NCBI GenBank assembly: GCA_013399305.1
Contig: VXAI01000182.1
Coordinates: 62,001 to 126,000, forward strand
DNA length: 64,000 nucleotides
Direction: 5' to 3'
From: Rostratula benghalensis
Lineage: Eukaryota > Chordata > Aves > Charadriiformes > Rostratulidae
The notes below the pieces were generated by a model, which saw only the letters and a list, made by a program, of their open reading frames with translations, had not been told where the DNA came from and ran no database searches. Each line of letters starts with the position of its first letter. The first letter of the stretch is position 1. Position numbers and translations under genes: made by a program. This document shows positions 51,009 to 64,000 of the stretch, piece after piece.

Positions 51009-53514
51009 CATAACAGTAACAGTATTTTATAATCAAATAACATGATTTTCTGTAAAAAAGGCAGACTATAAAGATGCTGTAAAAGAACATATATTAGTAT
51101 TTTACCACCACTTGATAACAGTGTTAGCAAGTGATGAAAGTTCAGCTAAAATAGTGCTTTTTAAATATACTTGTAAGATACTCCTTAATTTTGCTTTTAT
51201 GCACTTACAAAAACAATCCCCCACAAAACCATCAGTTATTTCTACAGATTTCAGTGTATACTCTGCAAACAAAAAATAATTATAGCTGAGCAGTGGAAGA
51301 GCTGTGGTTTTTAGTCACCTATTCTTCACATTGCATTTGGTACTTGTTCCACCCTGTGCTGACATGCAGTACTGGCATCCTCTTGCAGATAGCATCCCCC
51401 AAAGGCATAAAACTTACATTTGCATAAAGAATCCTTCCCTTTGAACAATGTTAGTGGTAGCTGCACAATACCGGTAGCTACACGAGCTACATTGTGCAAT
51501 CTTACTCCGTGGTTAGCATTCGCTCCCTTTATGTCTCCCTTGCACTGTTACAAATCTGCCAGTTAAACTCTATGCAGCTCCAAAACGTATTGTCTGGAAT
51601 GAAACAACCAATTATTTCTTCAGGTTTTGTGGCATAATATCCTAGGAAACCAGCAATTACAGAATCAAAGTGGCATCAAATGGCGTAGAAAGGAGTTAGC
51701 GTGTATTATTCTTTAAATAGCAGTTACATGAACTCATAATAAATGGGTATTAAGTGCTAAATGTATGATAAGTAATTCTTGACAATGCAATTATCCAAAC
51801 AATACAGGAAAAAGCTGCAAGATGGCATTGTCAGATTCACTTGTGCAAATGCTACTGTGTAAAATAACAAGATTGAAGACTGATTTCTGTTCATGAACAA
51901 CCTGGAAATAAAATAGTGCAAGTACACGTGTGCAGGCCAAGCAGCACATTGTTCTGGACTCCCAGCAGCTCTTGGCTGCTAAATGTCACCCACGGGTTTG
52001 ATCTCTGCTGAGGTTAATTTCTCTAAAATAAATGCAAAGGAGAAGGAATCATTTTAACCCCTGAACATGTTATATATAGTATCTTTTGAAGGAAGCACAG
52101 AATGAAGATGGAGGAGTTATGTAAAGTGGGGTGGACTTAAAGAAATACTGAATAAAAGTTTTCCGTTTCATTGGCAAGGTTACATAGTTGTTATAGCAAC
52201 AGGCTTGAAACTTGAGGAATTTCCAGAGGAGTCACATCCATCTGTGAACTAATGGGATGCTGTTGACGGGATAACACGTTTAGTTCCTTTAGACTCTTCT
52301 TTTTGTCTCAGGAAGAACTTGGCAAATCGTTGAGCTGGGCAACAGATACAGTCAATGCTACCACAAGAAACTTTGTCATAACAAGGATCTCAGCCTCCAT
52401 TTGATCTCAATCTTCCACCGAAACCAAGGAATTTTCTTTGGACCAGAAAGAATTCCCCTGCAACAAAAAGAACTTCAAAGGTGACTCAGCATGATTAGCT
52501 GGGAGCCAAAGGATAACATCATGTCCATGTTGTCCTCTAAGAAACTCCCTAGAAACAGGCTTGATGTTGCTGCTAGTCCTTTGTTCCCAAGGGCTGGCTT
52601 CAACTCCCATCTACATCAGTGCTCTTTCTCTCCTCCTTGCCTCCTTTTAGACAGGAAGTGCTCAGGGGCAACTGGACCAAATGTAAACCTGCAGCATCTG
52701 CCAGTGGCCAGGGCAAAAAGCAGGCAGCGAATCCAACACAAGCAGTTAAAACCTAGTCTCCCCAGATCTTCAGAGGAACAGAAAAGCAGCTGGAACTAGC
52801 TGTTTTTCTAAGCAGGAGAAGAAAACCTTTTTTCCAAGTGAGGCTGATTAGGTCATGAGACATATGCTCTCCCAGTGCTCCTCCAGCATGGGGACAGTGA
52901 AGAACTGAGGCACAAAACTACATTTTTATATCTGTAATGCAGCACGCCATAGACATTGTGAGCATTAGTCTTGATTTTTCTTCAAGAAATACCTTTCTAG
53001 TATAAAGGTATGTCTATAACGTAGCCTGCTCTGTTAAAGGAAGGAGTGATGGCACCTCTAAGCTTGTTAAGGATCTCAATATACAAACACTTCGTTCAGG
53101 AAGGACTAAGATAACCAGAGGAGATACTATAAGAACTTCAGACAAAAACAACAAAATTCATTGCAGAACGCAGTCTGGGCTTTACCATGCATATTTTTTA
53201 TTATTTATTAAGAGATGTAACAAAACTTTAGGTATTTGGGGGAAAAAAATTCAGGCTTTGCATCTGTTCAAGTCAAAAGTTGTTGCCAAATATGTTGGAA
53301 AAATTGAATGAAAAAGCAGTTTTAGCTTTGGGCAAATACCTCCTTTGGACTTATTCCAAGAAACTTAGTGATAAGATGTTCTTTTCTACATTTCATAATT
53401 TCCAGCATGTGGAACCATGTTCATAAATCCAGATCGGAACATTTTCCTCCTCCTCCAGGGAAGATTGACAGCTTTATCTTGGACAGGGAGTCTCTTCAAA
53501 GGTCACTTTCTTGG

Positions 53515-53538
53515 AAAAAAAAAAAAAAAAAAAAAAAA
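53515..53538. repeat. A24 homopolymer
   Basis: Twenty-four consecutive A. It could be the tail of a plus-strand retrocopy, but the upstream sequence is not recognised. It lies 98 bp from a T16 tract. Confidence 0.92.
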
Positions 53539-53636
53539 GGAAGAAAATTATTATTGTCTAAATTAATTAAATGTTCAGAAGAAAAGAATAACATACTTGG
53601 AGAAATAGCAGAAAGCTTCAGCTCAGTTGCCCTTTC

Positions 53637-53652
53637 TTTTTTTTTTTTTTTC
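53637..53652. repeat. T16 homopolymer
   Basis: Sixteen T, complementary to the A24 tract upstream, so the two form an A/T inverted repeat with a loop of about 98 bp. Confidence 0.9.
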
Positions 53653-56600
53653 CTGCAATAACATCTGGCACCATATGTTGAAACGTTCACTCTTCCTTGT
53701 TAATCAAGAATTGAATTTTACAATTAAATTTCAGAACTGGAGGTTCTGTATAATGAGTTTCTCACAACGTGTCCCCATCTCTAGCCCTTCATACATGTAT
53801 TCAGATCCTGGTCTGCCTCACCTGCTGCAAGCCCAGTTTAAATTGTTCTCTCTGTCCTGCTCATAAGTACTGCCCCTCGTGACTTTGCTTACCTGGATTT
53901 CAAGGGAAACTTGCCTATTTGTGCACCTGGTAATACAGTTCCTGTGCTCATCAGAAAACCAAAATCAAGAGTAGCAATTAAATTACTTAAGGTATGTTAT
54001 TAATCTGATTCCCTGGCTTGAAAATTAGGTCTATGTATGTGTTTAGTTTTAAGCATTTGTCCATGTTTGCAGTGGAAGCTGCTTATTGTCAGAAAGTCCC
54101 ATAAGAAGTGCTCCAAAAAAAGACCGTGAGGAGCCTACAAGGAATGAGCTCATGGGCAACATACTCTGGGATGAAGCTTGCAAACTGCTACCAGTGCCAG
54201 GAACACTAATGGTGTGCTAGGATCATGCACACAAATACCTACGTGTACATGCTCTGAGATTTATACAACATTAAAATAAAGCTTACTGAAGGATTTAATT
54301 CTGCAGAAGGTAATATAATGGTAGCATAATACAGTCATGGTGTAGAGCTCATGGGGTTTCAAATATGAAAAGAGCTAACCCATTGCAGTTTCCTGCAGTG
54401 CTAAGAAACATCAGTAATCCAAGGAAAGATCTAAGAAATGCATTAGGTGCTCCTTGCACATCCACTCACATGTACATGAAAAAATATTTCTAACTAAGAA
54501 ATCAGCCTACTCTCATTGTGCTATCTTCCAAATAAAACTTATTTCAATGTTTCACTTCAAGATTTAGACTATGTTCGTTCCAAAGGAACTCTAGAAAGCG
54601 GGTAATATGAAATAAAGCAGCATGCACACACCAGGAACTTAAGAGTGAGGAAAGGAAGCATCCCATAACTTTATTCTTTAAAAAAATTTGTTATATCCTG
54701 GGAGTGAGTAAAAGTCAGAGGAATACACGCTTATTTTTGATTCAGGGAATCTAATGCCTAGAACGGTACAGATCAGAACCCCAAAAATTCAGACCTCTGT
54801 TCCCTGCTTAGATAAAGTGTGGCCATGAGCACACCACTTTAAGATTAATTTCACTACATTTTAGCTTAGCATCTAATTTAAGATAATATTTCTCAATGGG
54901 ACAATTCACTGCATCACAGAAAGGTTATCTGTCTTAGATGAGATCTATTGCCCCTCACGTTGCTTAGTTATGGGAGATTAATTTCACCTTAAGTGGAAAT
55001 AATTTTCAAAAGCACTTGTGAGATATGAGAACATGTCTCCTCCCCCCCGTGGTGACTTTTCAGGAGGAACTTCTGGCAGAAAAAATGCCTAAAAACCATG
55101 GTCTTCCTCACTACGATGTCTGTTGGGTGGCACAGCCTCATGGGAAGCCTTTGGATGACAATACGTGTCCAGACATCTACCGGAGGCAGAGGCAACAGAG
55201 AAGCAAGAGGCCAAGTCTTGCACGATGTCAGTCAGTTTTTATCATCCCTAACACGACTGGCACTTCTGGCAGCACCGCCCTTGGGCTGAACATGTTGTGT
55301 GATGGATCTCCCAGTGGAAATCCTCAGAGCTGTCAGTGTACGTGCTCATTACAGATGTCAAGAACAACCACCAAATCAGAGTGATTGTAGATAACTAATG
55401 TAATTAATTATCCACGTGGGAGGCCATTTTTGTGGCAGGTTCTGTTACCCCAGCTCTTGAAAGTAATACAGGTAAGTATTCTTTACATTTCTCGCTGTTG
55501 TAAAAAGAGATGTTCACAGCAGGTGTCCTAAATTTAAAAAGATAGAAAACAGGAGACATCTGGCCACTGAGAAAGGCTTCAAAAATTACATAACTCTGCA
55601 TATTTGCATACAGAACCTCTTCTAATAACTGATCAAGAAAAGCCACTATTTGCATTATTTTCACGTGTTTTTATAAACTTACTTCTCGGGACACTTCTAA
55701 GCAATGCATAAATATGCCACCATGGCTTAAACATTATTAAGCTTTCAATTACAGCAGCGTGAGCCTTACAAGCTGAAAATGTGACAAAGAACAGATTTCA
55801 CTGCACATCAGATCTGCATCTTAATCAGGGAACTCTTCTCCCAGATTGGCTTTAACACGAGAGCAGCTTTCCCACATTGTTTGTCAAGTATTTACAGCTT
55901 TTGAAGACATCCCCTGCTCCCCAGGGAAGGACGATATCTTCCCCAAAGCACTATACCAAAACAATGAAGGAAAAAATGTGTCTTTACAGCTGCTAGTATT
56001 TTTTCAGCAGGTTTAGAGTGCTCATTCACACTAATGATATAACATAAATACTCAGCTAGAAGAGAGTGATGTCTAACCACTAAAAGATGATCTTGTTTGA
56101 CCATTGCAACAGGGTGGAGTCACTCTTTCAACTTCAAAATGCAAGCAACTTACAATATATATTTGGCAAAGGTTATTGTAGTTGTTCATGAACTGTGCAT
56201 TGAGCATTTTTCTATAAAAAAAAAATTGTTGACAATTGTCTACAGTTTTAAAGTTATAGACCTTTAGGCTTAGTGATCGCATTGTTGTAAATGGCAAACT
56301 ATGCATAAAAGCTCTATTAACACTAACAGAAGCCTTAGGTTTTATATATTTCCACATAAACATTCAGACACACAGCCTGTTATATTTAGGTGCATTAATA
56401 AAAGAAGCTACTTGTAAAATTACAGTGGTCTTTTTTGTGGTGTTGCATCTACGTGACTATATGGGAAAAGAGGAGATATGTATTGAACTAATAACTCTTT
56501 GGATTAGAGATATTGTTTAATACCACCTACAAACCAAGCATTATTACTTCTATTCCCCTAGGGCAGGAGGATGACAGAATATGGAATAAAATAAACCAGA

Positions 56601-59600
56601 TTTTATCAATTTTCTCAAAGCTATTCCTATGGAATTGCTTTTTCTGGTAAAAACCTGCTTGGCTCTTTGACAGTTCCAAAGTTTTCAAAGATTTAAATTG
56701 AATTTGCCCTAAAACAAACACACAGATTGCTCAAAACATCACAGATTGCTCTATAAAACAGGAAAGGTGATTTGGTTTTCTTAAACTGTCTCTTTGCAAA
56801 CAAAAGATTTAGACTGCTTCTCCTTAGACTCTAGGAGGAATGTTTTTCTTACATTTAGTATAGAATCAATACAAGCCTCATTCAAAAGCCACTACAAGAG
56901 ACTTCCTTCACAATAATGGGGTTTGGATCAAGACCATGTTTGTGTTACACAGTTTGGGGTATTCATCTGTATTTGTCTCCTTAATTCTCTCTCAAGTTGT
57001 GCTTTGGAATACAATGCAGGCACAGTACTCCTTTAATAATTTTTAGCGTTAAGTTACTTGATTACATTTCTTGGAGCTAATAACATTAGCAACATTTTTC
57101 TCAAGTGATTACACTGAGTCTAAATATTCTGTAAGCTGTGGGCTGAACAGTGGTTAAGTGCAAAGTGGTTAATTTATTTTGGTACTTACAAAGCGCTTCC
57201 TACTTCTAAGAGTCAAACCAGAACAGGGCATAGATAAGCATGCTGCCATATTGCTACAGAAATTAAACATTTCAAAGTAACTTTATGAATGTGTGTATAA
57301 AAACCCATCTATTATCTGGATAGCACAGTTTTCAGTTCCTTTTGCCACATTTAGTGTTTTAAATTTTATTCTTAATTCCTTATTATTGCATGTTTTATAT
57401 TAAAAGCTAATAGTTAATCTTACCATTTATTCTAGTAAGGTTCTGAACTGTTCTAATGCAGCTCCACATTCATCACACACTTTAACTTGCAGTCACTTAC
57501 TTTTTTTTGGAGCAGATTATCTAAGTAACAGCATCTGTATTTGTATTGTAGCCATTATTTTTCAAGTACTTCCTTTTTTTCACTCTATTATTTAGTTTCC
57601 AGTGGGGTTTAGAGGCACAGCATCACAGCTGGAGGAAACTATCATTGCCTGGTAAAGCCAAACACAGTTTTGGACCCATAACATTATTTTCTGCTACTAT
57701 TTCATACTACTTCGTTATGTGTGCCTATTTCATCTCCAGAGGAGAGCTGTGATTTTTGGCAACTCTTGATCTTCCAAGCATCTATTTTATTAATATTGTG
57801 GTGTTGGACATTTTCTTTTGTCGTATGTTTTTTTAGCAGTAGAAGCCATGATTTAATTTTGAAGCAACATATGCTTGAGTACAGAGTGTTTTCATAACTT
57901 CTCTGTCTAGTGATGATTGACTTATTTTCCGTTTGTATCCAGTGTATTAGCTTGATTCCTAGTGGATGATCTGATTGGAATATGACAGCAATCTGTGGTG
58001 CAGAATCATATCCCCATAACTAATCTCAGATTCCCATTATAGCTTTCAAACTTTTGTTGCTTTACTGCAGCATAAACATTATCTGAATTTTCCTGTGTTC
58101 TCCTACTAGCTGTTCATCAAGCTACCCTAAAATGATAAACTTAATTGTGGTAGCAATTTCTTGGTATACTTTGTTCTATGTGAGATGGTTGGTTTCATTG
58201 TCCATGGACAGTCTAACAAAGTAATTTCATCTCACTAATGATGCAAAGTGAAATGCATCATATTTTCAGTGGACATTTTTTTCTGAGTTGTTATTAAAAT
58301 GAAATATAAAGGACCAGATGCTGATTTCATTCTTGCTGGGATAAACTGGGGGAAAAAAGGTCTAGAGAATTCAGAGAATTTATCACACTGAAAATTAAAT
58401 CAGTCTGGCTCAAAAGATAGCAATAATTCTAAGAAAGTATTTCACCAGAGGCCTTCAGCCAACACTGACATTCAATTATAACTGAACCAGCTTTATTTAA
58501 ATGGTAAAGTTATGTTTACTAAATAACTTATCCTCAAGCAGAATTTAAAGTGAACTGTCTAGCTGCAAGGTACTGCTTAACTCCCAGCAGACAACACTTT
58601 CTATTTGTATTCATGGACAGAAACTTCAGCTGCTCTAGCTGGGAAAATGAATCCTTTATGATGGTGGTATGGATTAGATGTCTGAAAAACTAGACAGCTG
58701 AGAAACCTCTAATAATGCAGCAAAGATTACTAAGTGTCAGTCAGTCACTTCTCTACCAGTGTTCTCCATTTAATCTTCTTTGAGTCAGAAGAAATAAGTA
58801 AAGAAGGACATCAGCTAGAACTTTTTAAAGAACTGTCTTGAGGCATCCTTTTCCTATCTTGTCTTATTCGGTTTGCAGTCTGTGGGTTGCATTCTTCAAA
58901 ATAAAAAGGAACTTTAGTCATAACTCAAGCTGCCTTAAAATATTGCTCTTAATTCCACAGGCTAACAGCACCTTCAAGGGGTAACAATTTTCAAGAGAAC
59001 AGTCCCTTGGTGGCCAACAGAGATTGAGGGCCGATGTTTAAAGTTTTGCTGTTGTTTGGCACCTCCCTAATTTCTGAGCCATTTTCCTTCATTGCTGCTG
59101 GCTTTTGGCAAATCAGACCTGTTACTCTACAGAAATCGTAACTTCAAAAGAGGAAAGTTTGCTTTACTGACAGAAAAGACCCAGTACAAACCAAATAACT
59201 CCTCAGAGATTTTTAGATAACAGTTTCTCTTCCCAAAAGTCAAAGATTTAGCATTGTCAAATCATCTTTCATGCTGTAATATTCCAATTGTCATCATGAT
59301 ACTATTTGGAGAAGGGGAGACCTGGTGAGAGCTAATGCTTGTACTGATGCATGTGCCTAAGTCAAGCCAGGCATTTCAAAACAGAGGCTTTTCAAACCAC
59401 TCACCAGGACCCAAGAACCTTTGTAATGGTGGAGTTGATTTAAAAAGATGAGCTTTGTTTCTTCATAATTGATTTAATACGTGAAAGTAACAAGTAAACA
59501 AACAAAAGTTCAGGGGTCTTAGCTGGGTCCCACATTGAGTTTCCTGACTTATGTGTACCAGGCATTTTGAATTAGAAGAAAAGTCCCCCCACAGCTTGGA

Positions 59601-61642
59601 TTCAGGTCCTGTAACTCTGGCTTATGGGGGAGTCTGAAGTCAGGGTAGCAGCTTTACTCACATGAGAATATCTGGGCCAAAATTTTTATTCCTGAAAACT
59701 TCTTTCCATGGCAAAATTGCACCTGAAAACAGTTATGGCTTAAAGATGATTAGTTGCATTATTTTTAGAGCAAAATTTTTAGTCCTACATTCTGTGGCTG
59801 CTAATTGCTGTATTTCCACTTTAAAAGTTCATTCCTTAGAGCCCCTTACATCCCCTTTTTCTTGAAAATTCAAATCATCAAGTAGCCTGTGAAAAATAAG
59901 AGCCAAATAAGTTTTTGACAGAGAGGGAATAGAAAATGAAAGGGCTCCTGGGGTTGAAAGAAAATATGAAATATTAGCTGCAGATGTGTTTATTTCAGAG
60001 TTTTGTGTGTATACAGACAGACAGGAGTGGTTTGTATTTGTGAAAATACAAAGCTGTGCCTGCTTTGAAGCTGCAGGACCTTTCACCTTTCCTTCTCTGA
60101 CACACTATATTAAAGGTCTTAGGTTTATTAAAAGATATTAAGAAGTACCAAGAGGTGATTTTTGACCCTGGCATGTGCTGGGGATATGATGCGAACGGTA
60201 TGTGGACCTGTCTGGATTAAATGCTCTTACTTGGCTGAAACCACTGAGTTTCATGGGCCAAGTGGTTCCTTCCAGTGATAGTGTGTGGAAGACCACTGTC
60301 TGCCTTAATCTGTGTCAGTTGTCCCATCAGCAGCTCTTGGTTTCAGGGAAGTTTTCAGCAAATATTAACAAAGGACAGCAGACTGGTACTAGAGCAAATA
60401 AGGAACTGGTTAAACCAAAGGAATATAATGTGAATATTCGTGTGGAAGATTGATGGATCAAACTGCAAATTGTTGTGTATGTTCTTCTGAAGCCTCAAAT
60501 CTCTCTCTTTTTGGATATGAATTATATTTATATGGTATGGCATAACTTGACCCAGGGCTGCTGAGAACACAGTCCTTAGCAGTGCCAGGCTGAAACACTG
60601 GATGAGTTCCTCTACCCCACCATGGGCATGGTCCAAATGCTGAACAGATCTGGGGAGAAAAAAGTGGCTTTCTGCTGTTTCTTCAGCACACCTGGCTTGA
60701 GTGATCCACATTTCCTTCTTCTCTTTCTGTCTTGGACTCACTCTTCTTCACATCCCCAAATACATAGAAAGTAGAAGTAGGAACAGATAGGGGTGTAGAA
60801 AAAACTCAAAATCTGGTCTGTTATTTTTGCTGTGTCTTGTGAAAGTCTTGAACAGTCTTCTTGTGAAGGAACCCTATTTTCAAAGAACCAGCTTTGCAGC
60901 ATATCATGTTCAGCACATGATTTATTACATACTGAACTGATTTTATAAATAAATTCAATAAAAAGATGCATTTGTCATTATACACGCTGATTACAAGGCC
61001 CAATATAATCAGCAGAGAGTGGGAAGGAGGACTACATCTCAGTCTGACTTTGTATGTAGGCTTTCCAATGACAGGCTCTTGCTGGTTATTTGACAGAAGC
61101 CATCAACAGGCATCCTTGGAGGTGAATATTTAATGTAGGATTCTTTTTAGGATTTGATTCAGTAGCAATTATTCCTCCAACACCAACTGTGGAATGACAT
61201 TAATGCATTTTACATTTTGTTATTTTCAGACTACACCTGGGTCACACGGTGCCAAAAAGGGAGAAAGGAAGCACTGGAACAAGAGCAACCAACAATCTGT
61301 ATACAGTTAAAACTTATTTATAGTCTGGTATTTCTGAAGCAGGCTTTTTTCTTTCTCACTCTGTGGATACATTTCTACAGATATTTATGCCTCCCTTGAC
61401 CTTCATACTTGTGAATTGTCATATATCTTGTGCCTGGAAATTAGCCTTCTGAACATATCATGATTGATAAACAGAACCTGAACTACACAAAACTGTTTGT
61501 CATCTACCTTGTACTGCTGAACCTATGAACCTAAGAACACATATAACTGCATATTCTCCCTAGAAACATGATAATTATATTGAGCTGGACTTTTTTTTTC
61601 CCCTGGATTAATTTATCCACACAGAACAGACAGAAACTTACC

Positions 61643-61661
61643 AAAAAAAAAAAAAAAAAAA
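61643..61661. repeat. A19 homopolymer
   Basis: Nineteen A followed by GGGG. No retroposed body was recognised upstream. Confidence 0.9.
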
Positions 61662-64000
61662 GGGGAGAGCCAGAGAGCCACTAAATTTGATATAAATCTT
61701 TCTACTTAGGTACATCGATAAAAAAGTAGAGAGTGTGAAAACTTGTTGGAAGACTCACAGGAAAGAAAAGAAATTGCTGCAATGCTTGGTCTGGAAAAGA
61801 TGTGAACGGAAGAGAATAGGCTACTTTTGAAGTTACTTTTGCCAGCTGCGAAATGGGCAGAGGAGCTGGGTTTTCTAGTTAATTTTGAGCCAATTCCTCT
61901 ACACATAGGCTACATCTGCTTTAGGTTCATTTGTGCATAGCGAGCAGGTTGCATTTCTCAGAAGAGCAAAGTTGGGCATCGGCTTGGAATTTTGGAGGTT
62001 GCCATGGTTTCAATATTTTTATCTTCACTGCAAGTCATTAAGAATGCATTGCTGTCTTCAGAGCGATTACACCTGAAAAAGAGGACCTTCTTGCTTATAG
62101 AAGTCAGTGGTGTAGCACACACACATAAAAACAAGGGAACTGAGCAAATATTGCAGTCCAGAGAAAAGCTGGTAATCAAATGGGCAAATATTGACAACTC
62201 TAAGCCAAGGATACATATTTCTTAAAGGGCCCATGAGTCAATATGCAATTTATTAAAGATTTATAATGTAGAAAAAATGTAGAGCATTCGGTGAACTTTT
62301 CAAAGCAAGAATTTGAAGAAGGAAAACCACTGAAAAAATTATTCCAATTAGCAAAGCCATTTGCCAAGGAACAGAAAATGACTCAGAGAAAATGTCAGTG
62401 GGTTCAGTTGTGAACTATCCTTTCTCTTTGGAGAAAGACAGCTCAACCTTCTGGAGCCTGATCTGGCTCACCCAGAGTGCGTGTCTTTGCTGAAACACAC
62501 CTCTGAGATCCAACTGTTCCAAGAACAACTAGATTTTACTCTGGCAGTATTAAATTCAAGATATATGGTGAAGCACACACTGTTCTCGCCAGCCAGAGCC
62601 AACTCTGGTCATATCCTTTTAAGAGTCTGGAATTAATTGCACAGTCTCTCCAGACACTTCATGATTTATCTGCTTGGGTGAAGGTTTGTTTATCCCATAA
62701 GTTAAAATCTTCGAGTGAAAAATCCAAGCTGCCTCTTGGCTTGCAGAAGAGAGAAGGGAAGGAAACCTGGGTTGTGTGGAGAAGGCTACGTAATGCTAAG
62801 CAGGTGGGAGCAGTGACTGCTTTAAGTGAGATGCTACTCTTTGACACAGCAGCACTGTCCTTGCTTGCAGCAACATAGGCTGTGGCCTGAGCTGGACCCT
62901 CGTGTAAGGAGAAAATTTTCCTTTCAGTATAGGCAACCCCTTCTTATTTCTGCAGTCTCCTCAGTTGCTTCCTGGGTCTTGCACTACATTAATGTTTTCA
63001 CTTAGACAGGGAGGAGTACTCATGGCTGAGAGCTTTTTGCCAAAAGTTGTTGTGAGAGTCGTGGTGAAGACAGAATAAGAAGAAAAACATGCAAAATTGA
63101 AAGAGAATAAACCAGTTTTTCTCACATGACAGCAGGAAGCCGACCAGCTCTGGCTGCAGTGCAAGATATCGACAGTGCCTCCCTCTGTGGCATGGAAGGA
63201 AAACCCACATTTGTTCTGGAGCAGAGGAATCAGGAACACATGTGTACCTTTACACTGAGATGTATTTGCACCTTAAATCCAGATTTGTGCTTTTATTAAA
63301 ATGAAGGGTACTTTCATCTTGTTTTAAAGTACACTTTTGATCAGGTCTCCATTCTAGTGAGACCGGTAGCTGAGGCTGAGATGTAAGCCCTGTATGTCTG
63401 GGACGTTTGCATGTAGCTCTTTAAATACTGTTATATTTCTGGCTTTCTCACCTCTCTATTTATTTTTCCCTTTTCCCAGAATTTCAATTACTCAGCAGTT
63501 GAAGTAAAACAGTTTATTTAGCCATTAAACTTCCCATATGCATCTCACTTACTGCAGTTTTAAAATGCTAGTGTAAACCACTAATCAAAACAGCTATGCA
63601 TCACCTTCTGAACGGAAAAAAACCCCCCCAACATTTCAAATCACAGCTTCATACACTTTAAAACCTTCCTGCTGAATACCTTTCAAAAAGACTGTGTGGA
63701 GCTAAAGTGTCCTCCTTTTGGATCATGGCGAGGATACAGGCAGCTTTTCATGTACTGTTTAATCACAAGAAAGCTATGATGCAAAGCTTAAAGTCCCTCC
63801 TGATTAAAAAAAACCCAACCAAACAAAAAAAGATAAGTCTCTAGTGCTGTGAGTTCTCACGAGCATGAGCTCTGCAGGCAAGTGCCTGGTGCCAGAGAGG
63901 CCGAGCTCACGGCTTCTGCTGGCTCATGCGCTGTGTTGACTGAGCCCTCCTTCCTGGAGAGTGCACTCATCATGTTGAATCAACATCTCAGAGAGAAAAG

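Larger units (their letters stand above)
51009..64000. other. Unique DNA, no gene recognised
   Basis: AT-rich unique DNA with small ORFs. Those with more protein-like composition are 52491-52799 plus (its second half follows an acceptor-like CCTCCTTTTAG and runs to a stop), 55025-55384 plus (119 codons, with another frame also open) and 60355-60741 minus (128 codons). None matches a family I know. Homopolymers are listed separately. No tRNA, CpG island or further LINE fragment was noticed. Confidence 0.5.

Noticed and set aside
53368..53690. ORFs spanning A and T homopolymers
   Set aside because: Their length comes from poly-Lys and poly-Phe runs encoded by the homopolymers.
1..64000. CRISPR arrays, bacterial operons, tRNA or rRNA genes
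   Set aside because: No regularly spaced repeats, no tightly packed ORFs with ribosome-binding sites and no tRNA B-box-like sequence were noticed; the window is vertebrate nuclear DNA.

Overview
The window looks like nuclear DNA from a bird. It is AT-rich and CpG-poor, has no open reading frame longer than about 146 codons, and has no operon-like packing. Interspersed repeats are sparse. Those I can identify are three CR1 LINE fragments (one with the diagnostic 3' octamers, two carrying remnants of the CR1 reverse-transcriptase C-terminus) and one solo LTR of a type I know from bird genomes (ERVL-like). I cannot name the species or the locus. There is a 26-base assembly gap near position 1850.

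Layout. Positions 1-5673 are unique AT-rich DNA with the gap and short AT microsatellites. A minus-strand CR1 3' end lies at 5674-5972. Positions 6000-14240 are mostly unique DNA, with a T19 tract, a possible microexon at 7483-7506, and a 61-bp segment present twice about 1.1 kb apart (12210-12270 and 13309-13369, one mismatch). At 14241-14800 two CR1 fragments lie in opposite orientation and form an imperfect inverted repeat, followed by an AT microsatellite. At 15561-15650 there is a small CpG cluster with a 10-bp palindrome and then a short CAG run. Positions 17000-30300 hold several short stretches with plausible splice signals and open frames, and an LTR at 24253-24746 with a probable 5-bp target-site duplication. 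Positions 30300-64000 are largely featureless unique DNA with homopolymers, a perfect 37-bp tandem duplication (50931-51008), a Z-DNA-type tract (37696-37713) and a few more weak exon candidates.

Interpretation. I found no gene I can name and no convincing multi-exon gene. The window is best read as intergenic or long-intron DNA. The exon candidates are offered at low confidence, because decoy exons with good splice signals are common in vertebrate DNA and I could run neither a homology search nor RNA evidence. I found no CRISPR array, tRNA, rRNA or bacterial-type system, and I do not claim a novel system. The most unusual items are the duplicated 61-bp segment, the inverted CR1 pair, the perfect 37-bp tandem and the isolated CpG cluster.
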